A DNA stretch of 64,000 nt from Nocardia coubleae NBRC 108252 (GTDB lineage Bacteria; Actinomycetota; Actinomycetes; Mycobacteriales; Mycobacteriaceae). The first letter of the stretch is position 1, and every line of letters starts with the position of its first letter. Shown here piece after piece: positions 59,611-64,000 of the stretch. Location: assembly GCF_001612805.1 (NCBI RefSeq), contig NZ_BDBD01000027.1, forward strand, positions 157,581 to 221,580. Direction: 5' to 3'. Made by a program: the position numbers and the translations under genes. The notes beneath the pieces were generated by a model that was given only the letters and a program-made list of their open reading frames with translations, was not told the origin of the DNA and did not search any database.

Positions 59611-61242
59611 ATGAGAGCGGATACCTCGATCGCCCGTAAGACCCGACGCGGCACCCGTCGCCGTGCGGTTCCGATACTCGCTGCGCCACCCCTTCCGGTG
59701 CTGGTGGGCGGTACGGCGCTCGTGCTCACCGGGGCACTCGGGCTGTGGCAACTGCTGCCCGACGTGGAGCCGACGGTCGGCGCGGGGCACGGCCGCGGCA
59801 TGAGCCAGGTCGGCGCCTTCGACAACGCGCGCGCGGGCTGGAACGCCGAGCAGATCCTCGGTCACTACTATCCCGGGGCGGAACTCGGCCAAATCGGAGC
59901 AACCACCATCGGCGTACGCCTGCAAGCCCAGGACGACGCCACCCTCGACACCTATGCCGCCGCGGGCGCGCAGGTCGCGGGCCGGATGATCGGACCCGGC
60001 GAAGCCGCCCACCTCACCCCGATGCCAGACGGTGGCGCCAGCGTGGTGGTGACCGCTGGTTGTGACGGAGAAGTGTTGTGGCAGAGCGCAACCGACGATC
60101 CGTACGTCTACCCGATCGGTGCCGGACCGGGTCGTCCCGCCGACGAACACCTCACTCTCTGCGGCGGCACCGCCTATCGCGGCGCGCTCGGCGTCGCGCT
60201 GGAGAACGGCTCGTACCGGACTGTGAACCAGGTCGATATCGAGGACTATCTCGCCGGCGTTCTGCCCGCCGAAATGCAGGCCAACTGGGCCGATCAGGGC
60301 GCATTCGAAGCGCTGCGCGCACAGGCCATCGCCGCCCGCTCCTACGCCCTCGCCGAAGACCGCTACCCGTACGCGCAGACCTGCGACACCACCGACTGCC
60401 AGGTCTACCCGGGCACGGTCAAGGAAGACGCGCGAACCACCGACGCCGTCGCCGCCACCGTCGGCACGGTACTGCTGCGCGACGGCCTGATCCTGCGCTC
60501 GGAGTACTCCGCCGCTCCCGACGGCGGCCGACCCGCCGACATCGAAACCTTTGCCGTCGGCCCGGCCCCCGGCGACCTCGTCGAATCCCTGCCCATCCCA
60601 GCGCTTCCCGAGCTCCCCGCCGACCCCGGCCCGACCATCGAAGCGCTGGCGGGGGAGTCCGTGATCGACACCGAATACCGCCGCCTCGGCGGTCCCGGCA
60701 GTTCGATCGGCGCACCCATCGGCCCGGAAATGATGCTCCCGCAACGGGCGGGCACCTACCGCCTGTACACGAACGGTGTCATCGTGGCGACGAAAACCCT
60801 TGGCGCCCAGGTGGTCGACTTCTCCACGCTGCTCCAGTTGGTGCCCGAAGTGGGCGATCAGCTTCCCGGCTCGGCCGGATCACGACCGAAACCCGATGGG
60901 GCGCAGGGTGACCCACTTGTCGAGGGCGCACCTCAGCTGCCCAACCTCGCCGATGTCGGTCCGGCGCCCCACCCGAACGCCGCGCCTGACCCGAACGCCT
61001 CGCCCGACCCGAACGCCGCGACAGACCCGGGCGCCGCAACAGGTCCGGGTGCCGCGACAGGCCCAGGCGTCAGCACCGATCCGAATGCTGCGGCCACACC
61101 GGACGCGAGCGGGACCGACGCCGCCCCCGGGCCGGAGATGAGCAGCGGGGTCGACCCGAACTTCGCGCCGGAACAGATCCTCGAACCGGACCCGGGCGCC
61201 GTCCCGCCACCGCTGCAGCCGAATGCGGTCCCCACCGAATAG
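59611..61242 (+). CDS. SpoIID/LytB domain cell-wall protein
   Basis: 543 aa. Membrane anchor at ~28-50 (PVLVGGTALVLTGALGLWQL). The SpoIID core is marked by GHGRGMSQVGAF, DIEDYLAGVLPAEMQANW and LRAQAIAARSYALAED; SpoIID is a lytic transglycosylase acting on denuded glycan strands left by amidases. An LGFP-like repeat (YRRLGGPGSSIGAPIG) follows, then a Pro/Asn/Ala tail with DPNA and GPGAAT repeats. It shares a divergent promoter region with the amidase, which would make its substrate. ATG 59611 has GGGAGC. Confidence 0.87.
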   Translation: MRADTSIARKTRRGTRRRAVPILAAPPLPVLVGGTALVLTGALGLWQLLPDVEPTVGAGHGRGMSQVGAFDNARAGWNAEQILGHYYPGAELGQIGATTIGVRLQAQDDATLDTYAAAGAQVAGRMIGPGEAAHLTPMPDGGASVVVTAGCDGEVLWQSATDDPYVYPIGAGPGRPADEHLTLCGGTAYRGALGVALENGSYRTVNQVDIEDYLAGVLPAEMQANWADQGAFEALRAQAIAARSYALAEDRYPYAQTCDTTDCQVYPGTVKEDARTTDAVAATVGTVLLRDGLILRSEYSAAPDGGRPADIETFAVGPAPGDLVESLPIPALPELPADPGPTIEALAGESVIDTEYRRLGGPGSSIGAPIGPEMMLPQRAGTYRLYTNGVIVATKTLGAQVVDFSTLLQLVPEVGDQLPGSAGSRPKPDGAQGDPLVEGAPQLPNLADVGPAPHPNAAPDPNASPDPNAATDPGAATGPGAATGPGVSTDPNAAATPDASGTDAAPGPEMSSGVDPNFAPEQILEPDPGAVPPPLQPNAVPTE

Positions 61243-61329
61243 CGCACGCCAGGCGTCCACACGACGTGCGTCCAGGTCGCGGCGAGGGTGCTATCCCCAT
61301 CCGATGGCTCGGGCACCAGTTGAACGTTT

Positions 61330-61390
61330 GATCACCACGCTCTGGTGGCGGCATCGGCCGAGTAGCTCCCGCCACCAGAGCGTGGTGATC
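61330..61390 (+). repeat. Dispersed palindrome, copy A (perfect 22-bp inverted repeat)
   Basis: Left arm 61330-61351 and right arm 61369-61390 are perfect reverse complements with a 17-base loop containing CGGCCGA. It lies between convergent genes, 88 bases past one stop and 128 before the other. The flank CAGTTGAACG matches the outer flank of copy B. Confidence 0.9.
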
Positions 61391-61518
61391 ATGTGTCCAG
61401 ATTCGTGGCGTATGGGCGAGCGCCGGTCGGGGCGTTGCGATGGTTGCGGCCGTGGTGGTCTTCGAGCCGTTACCGCCCGAGGTCGCGCCGAAGTGGGATT
61501 TCCCCTGCTCAGGGCCCG

Positions 61519-62019
61519 TCAGCTGATCGACGTGTCGCCCAGGCCGATGGACAGCGTGCGTAGCAGGTCGACGAGGTTGTCGCGGTCTTCGGGGGTGAGG
61601 CAAGCGAGGAGGCGTTGCTCGTTGGCGACGTGCAGGGGGAGCAGGCGGTCGACGAGTTCGGTGCCCTTGTCGGTGAGCTGGACGTAGACCGAGCGGCGGT
61701 CGTCAGCGCACGGGGCGCGGCGGACCAGGTCTTTCGCGGCGAGCCGGTCGATGCGATTGGTGATCGCGCCGGAGGTGACCATGGCGGCGCGGTTGAGGGC
61801 GCCCGCGGTGAGGCCCTTGGTGCCACCGGAGCGGCGCAGGGTGGCGAGCACGTCGAATTCCCAGCGTTCCAGGTCGTGCTGTGCGAAGAACGTGCGCAGT
61901 TCCTGATCGAAGAGGCGGCCCAGGCGGGTGATGCGGCCGATCACCGCCATCGGCGACACGTCGACGTCGGGGCGTTCGCGATTCCAGTGTTCGACGATCG
62001 AGTCCACGGCATCGGACAT
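61519..62019 (-). CDS. MarR family transcriptional regulator
   Basis: 166 aa. The winged helix is clear: LERWEFDVLATLRRSGGTKG, LTAGALNRAAMVTSGAITNR and IDRLAAKDLVRRAPCADDRR, with the wing Asp-Arg-Arg motif. ATG 62019 has GAGAGGAAC. It is divergent from an EamA transporter, with palindromic sites between, so it very likely represses that gene in the absence of an effector. Confidence 0.92.
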   Translation of the reverse strand: MSDAVDSIVEHWNRERPDVDVSPMAVIGRITRLGRLFDQELRTFFAQHDLERWEFDVLATLRRSGGTKGLTAGALNRAAMVTSGAITNRIDRLAAKDLVRRAPCADDRRSVYVQLTDKGTELVDRLLPLHVANEQRLLACLTPEDRDNLVDLLRTLSIGLGDTSIS

Positions 62020-62035
62020 GCGAGTTCCTCTCTCC

Positions 62036-62108
62036 GTTGAATATCTCAACATTCATCTACTTGACGATGAGGCATCGCCAGGAGTAGATATTTCAACGTT
62101 GAGATTAT
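62036..62108. promoter_or_regulatory. Two palindromes between the MarR and EamA genes
   Basis: GTTGAATATCTCAAC (62036-62050) and ATTTCAACGTTGAGAT, centred on CAACGTTG (62091-62104), are inverted repeats that share the TCAAC/GTTGA half-site. They sit at each end of the intergenic space and are the likely MarR operators. Confidence 0.75.
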
Positions 62109-62123
62109 CAATCAGGAGCGAAC

Positions 62124-63044
62124 ATGACGACCGCAACCCACGGCGACGCGCGCACCCTCGCCCTCACCGCACTCACCCCGATCGCTTGGGGCTCCACCTA
62201 CGCCGTCACCACCGAATTCCTCCCGCCCGACCGGCCGCTGTTCACCGCCCTCATGCGGGCACTTCCCGTGGGTCTCGTCCTGCTCGCCATCACCCGCACC
62301 CTGCCGCGCGGCATCTGGATCGGCCGCGCCGCCGTGCTCGGCACGCTCAACATGGGCGTCTTCTTCCCCCTGCTGTTTCTCGCCGCCTACCGGCTCCCCG
62401 GCGGTGTAGCGGGCGTGCTCGCCGCGATCGCACCCATGTTCGCCCTCGGCTTCGCCGCCGTTCTGCTGGCCGAAACACCCACCCGCCGTAAGGTTCTCGC
62501 CGGCCTGATCGGGGTGTTCGGGGTCGGCCTCGTCGTCCTGCGCGGCACTGTCGAACTCGACACCGTCGGCATACTCGCGGGCCTCGCAGCCGCCGCCTCG
62601 CTGGGCGCGGGCACCGTGCTCGCCAAGAAATGGGGCCACCCGACCGGCGTCGGCCCGCTCACCGTCACGGGTTGGCAACTCACCGCCGCGGGCCTGCTCA
62701 TCACCCCGCTCGCCCTGTTCGTGGAAGGCGCCCCACCCGCCCTCGACGCCGAAGCCGTCGGCGGCTACCTCTACCTCGGCATCATCGGCACCGCCCTGGC
62801 CTACTGGCTGTGGTTCCGCGGCATCGCCCGCGTCTCGGCCACCTCGGTCTCCTTCCTCGGCCTGCTCAGCCCCGTCACCGCGGCGGTCATCGGCTGGCTC
62901 GCGCTCAGCCAGGCACTGGCCCCGCTCCAGGTCCTCGGCCTCGTCATCGCCCTCGCGGGCACAGTCCTCGGCCAGATCCCGGCCAAGCCCGCCCCCGTAA
63001 CCGTCACCGGCAAGCCGGCCGAACCCGTCGGCGCCGGTCGATAG
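62124..63044 (+). CDS. EamA/DMT family transporter
   Basis: 306 aa with ten helices in two EamA repeats: PIAWGSTYAVTTEFLPPDRP then LNMGVFFPLLFLAAYRLPGG in the first, and ASLGAGTVLAKKWGHPTGVG with GTALAYWLWFRGIARVSATS in the second. It exports small metabolites such as amino acids, drugs or purines. ATG 62124 has CAGGAGCG. Induction through the divergent MarR protein is likely. Confidence 0.9.
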   Translation: MTTATHGDARTLALTALTPIAWGSTYAVTTEFLPPDRPLFTALMRALPVGLVLLAITRTLPRGIWIGRAAVLGTLNMGVFFPLLFLAAYRLPGGVAGVLAAIAPMFALGFAAVLLAETPTRRKVLAGLIGVFGVGLVVLRGTVELDTVGILAGLAAAASLGAGTVLAKKWGHPTGVGPLTVTGWQLTAAGLLITPLALFVEGAPPALDAEAVGGYLYLGIIGTALAYWLWFRGIARVSATSVSFLGLLSPVTAAVIGWLALSQALAPLQVLGLVIALAGTVLGQIPAKPAPVTVTGKPAEPVGAGR

Positions 63045-63057
63045 ATCGGGGTTGACC

Positions 63058-63072
63058 TTGACGTAGCGTCAA
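63058..63072. promoter_or_regulatory. MerR-type operator dyad
   Basis: TTGACG-TAG-CGTCAA is a perfect 6-bp inverted repeat just upstream of the TipA-like gene; TTGACG may double as the -35. Confidence 0.65.
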
Positions 63073-63110
63073 CTTGCAGACTGGTTTCATCGACGAGAAA
63101 GGAGCTGGTC

Positions 63111-63869
63111 ATGGTGGGTGAATGGTCCATTCAGGACCTCGCGAAGGCCGCGGGCACCACCAGCCGCACGCTGCGCCACTACGGGCAGCTCGGGTTGTTG
63201 GAGCCGAGCCGGATCGGCGCCAACGGCTACCGCTACTACGACCAGAACTCCCTGGTCCGCCTGCAGCGCATTCTGCTGCTGCGCGAACTCGGGCTCGGCC
63301 TTCCGGTGATCGCCGAGGTTCTCGCCGGTGAACAGAACACCACCGACGCGCTGCGCACCCACCTGGAACTGCTTCGGCAGCAACAGGATCGGATCGCGCG
63401 GCAGATCGAGTCGGTGTCGACCACGTTGCACAAGACGGAAAGAGGTGAACCGCTCATGGCCGCAGAGGTTTTCGACGGTTTCGACCACACGCAGTACAAG
63501 GAAGAAGTCACCCAGCGCTGGGGCAAGGAGGCCTACGAGAGCGGCGACCGCTGGTGGCGTTCGCTGAGCGAAGAGGGCAAGCAGCAGTTCCTGCAGACCC
63601 AGCTCGACATCGCCGCCGACTTCGGAAAGGCACACGCCGCAGGACTTCCGGTGGAAGGCGACACGGTGCAGGCCATCGTCGAACGGCACCGCGCCTGGCT
63701 CGGTGACGGTACGCAGGGTCGGCCGGTGACCAACGAATATCTCGTCGGTCTCGGTGAGATGTACGTCGCCGATCCGCGCTTCCGGAAGAACTACGACGTG
63801 CACGGTGAGAACACCGCCGAGTACATCCGGGATGCGTTCCGCGCGTACGCCGCCGCGCATCCGGCGTAG
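63111..63869 (+). CDS. TipA-like MerR regulator with TipAS ligand-binding domain
   Basis: 252 aa. N-terminal MerR helix-turn-helix: EWSIQDLAKAAGTTSRTLRH then YGQLGLLEPSRIGANGYRYY and LVRLQRILLLRELGLGLPVI. The C-terminal half (HTQYKEEVTQRWGKEAYESG onward, with FYKNYDVHGE-like end RKNYDVHGENTAEYI) is the TipAS fold that traps thiopeptide and other antibiotics. The ATG at 63111 has AAGGAG. Its Met116 follows AGAGGTG and may serve as an independent start. It stands alone, so it probably regulates itself. Confidence 0.9.
   Translation: MVGEWSIQDLAKAAGTTSRTLRHYGQLGLLEPSRIGANGYRYYDQNSLVRLQRILLLRELGLGLPVIAEVLAGEQNTTDALRTHLELLRQQQDRIARQIESVSTTLHKTERGEPLMAAEVFDGFDHTQYKEEVTQRWGKEAYESGDRWWRSLSEEGKQQFLQTQLDIAADFGKAHAAGLPVEGDTVQAIVERHRAWLGDGTQGRPVTNEYLVGLGEMYVADPRFRKNYDVHGENTAEYIRDAFRAYAAAHPA
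63441..63458 (+). promoter_or_regulatory. Internal ribosome binding site and start inside the TipA-like gene
   Basis: AGAGGTG (63441-63447) precedes an in-frame ATG at 63456 by 8 bases. Translation here would give a free ~137-aa TipAS domain, as in Streptomyces tipA. Confidence 0.55.
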
Positions 63870-64000
63870 GGGTTGGCCGGGGCGCGACTGGATGTGACGG
63901 GGCCGCGCTCGGGTGGATATTGCCCGGGCGCGGTCTTGGGTGCGGATGTTGCGGGGGTGGGGGTACCCGGCTCTTTTGGATTGCGCCCAGGAGGTGCTGG
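63870..64000. other. Intergenic end of the window
   Basis: 131 bases with no start codon/ribosome site pair or repeat I can support. Confidence 0.4.

Overview
The window is GC-rich actinobacterial DNA, almost certainly from a Nocardia-like member of the Mycobacteriales. Three things point there. First, a PE, PPE and EspG gene set is present. Second, a near-consensus DtxR/IdeR iron box is present. Third, the gene order glpQ1, bfrB, LCP protein, DUF2470 protein, pheA, gpm2, metallopeptidase, septum-formation protein, serS follows the Rv3842c-Rv3834c region of Mycobacterium tuberculosis as I recall it; further on, homologues of Rv3818, Rv3816c and Rv3811 appear. Many genes start with GTG, and several have a TANNNT -10 hexamer only 6-9 bases before the start codon, which is the pattern of leaderless transcripts.

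Layout. 1-16 kb is mostly conserved core: a truncated GDPD gene, a DUF5926 protein, an unlisted 31-aa peptide gene, two ferritins (one with a degraded ferroxidase site), an LCP cell-wall ligase, a CPBP protein, an iron-box-controlled DUF2470 protein, pheA-gpm2, an inserted PE-PPE-espG operon, a zincin-like protease with a septum-formation protein, an aldehyde dehydrogenase and serS. 15-20 kb holds a membrane GGDEF/EAL protein with a broken GGDEF motif, a yefM-yoeB toxin-antitoxin pair with a TGTACA operator, and two transporters.

20-27 kb is the most unusual locus: two membrane Ser/Thr kinases, a lipoprotein and a third kinase-like protein that has lost every catalytic motif. The last three overlap by 4 bases each, and all three kinase-fold proteins carry cysteine-paired extracellular halves. 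27-39 kb is mixed metabolism: an oxidoreductase, a Rieske/metallo-beta-lactamase fusion, an acyltransferase, lipoproteins, regulators, tRNA-Gly, a lipase maturation factor-like protein and a beta-lactamase-fold hydrolase.

39-45 kb is a copper region: copA, a secreted copper-associated protein, copZ and an MFS exporter. copZ and the exporter each have a strong promoter whose spacer contains the same 15-base CsoR-like site. 46-56 kb is an oligopeptide/dipeptide ABC operon with two permeases, one fused double ATPase and three tandem paralogous binding lipoproteins. 56-64 kb holds a HAD phosphatase, a large cell-wall amidase with LGFP-like repeats facing a SpoIID-domain protein, a MarR/EamA divergent pair, and a TipA-like MerR regulator with a likely internal start.

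Outside genes, the most interesting structure is a dispersed palindrome: a perfect 22-bp inverted repeat at 61330-61390, a near copy in the opposite orientation at 46109-46169, and a decayed copy at 45992-46059.
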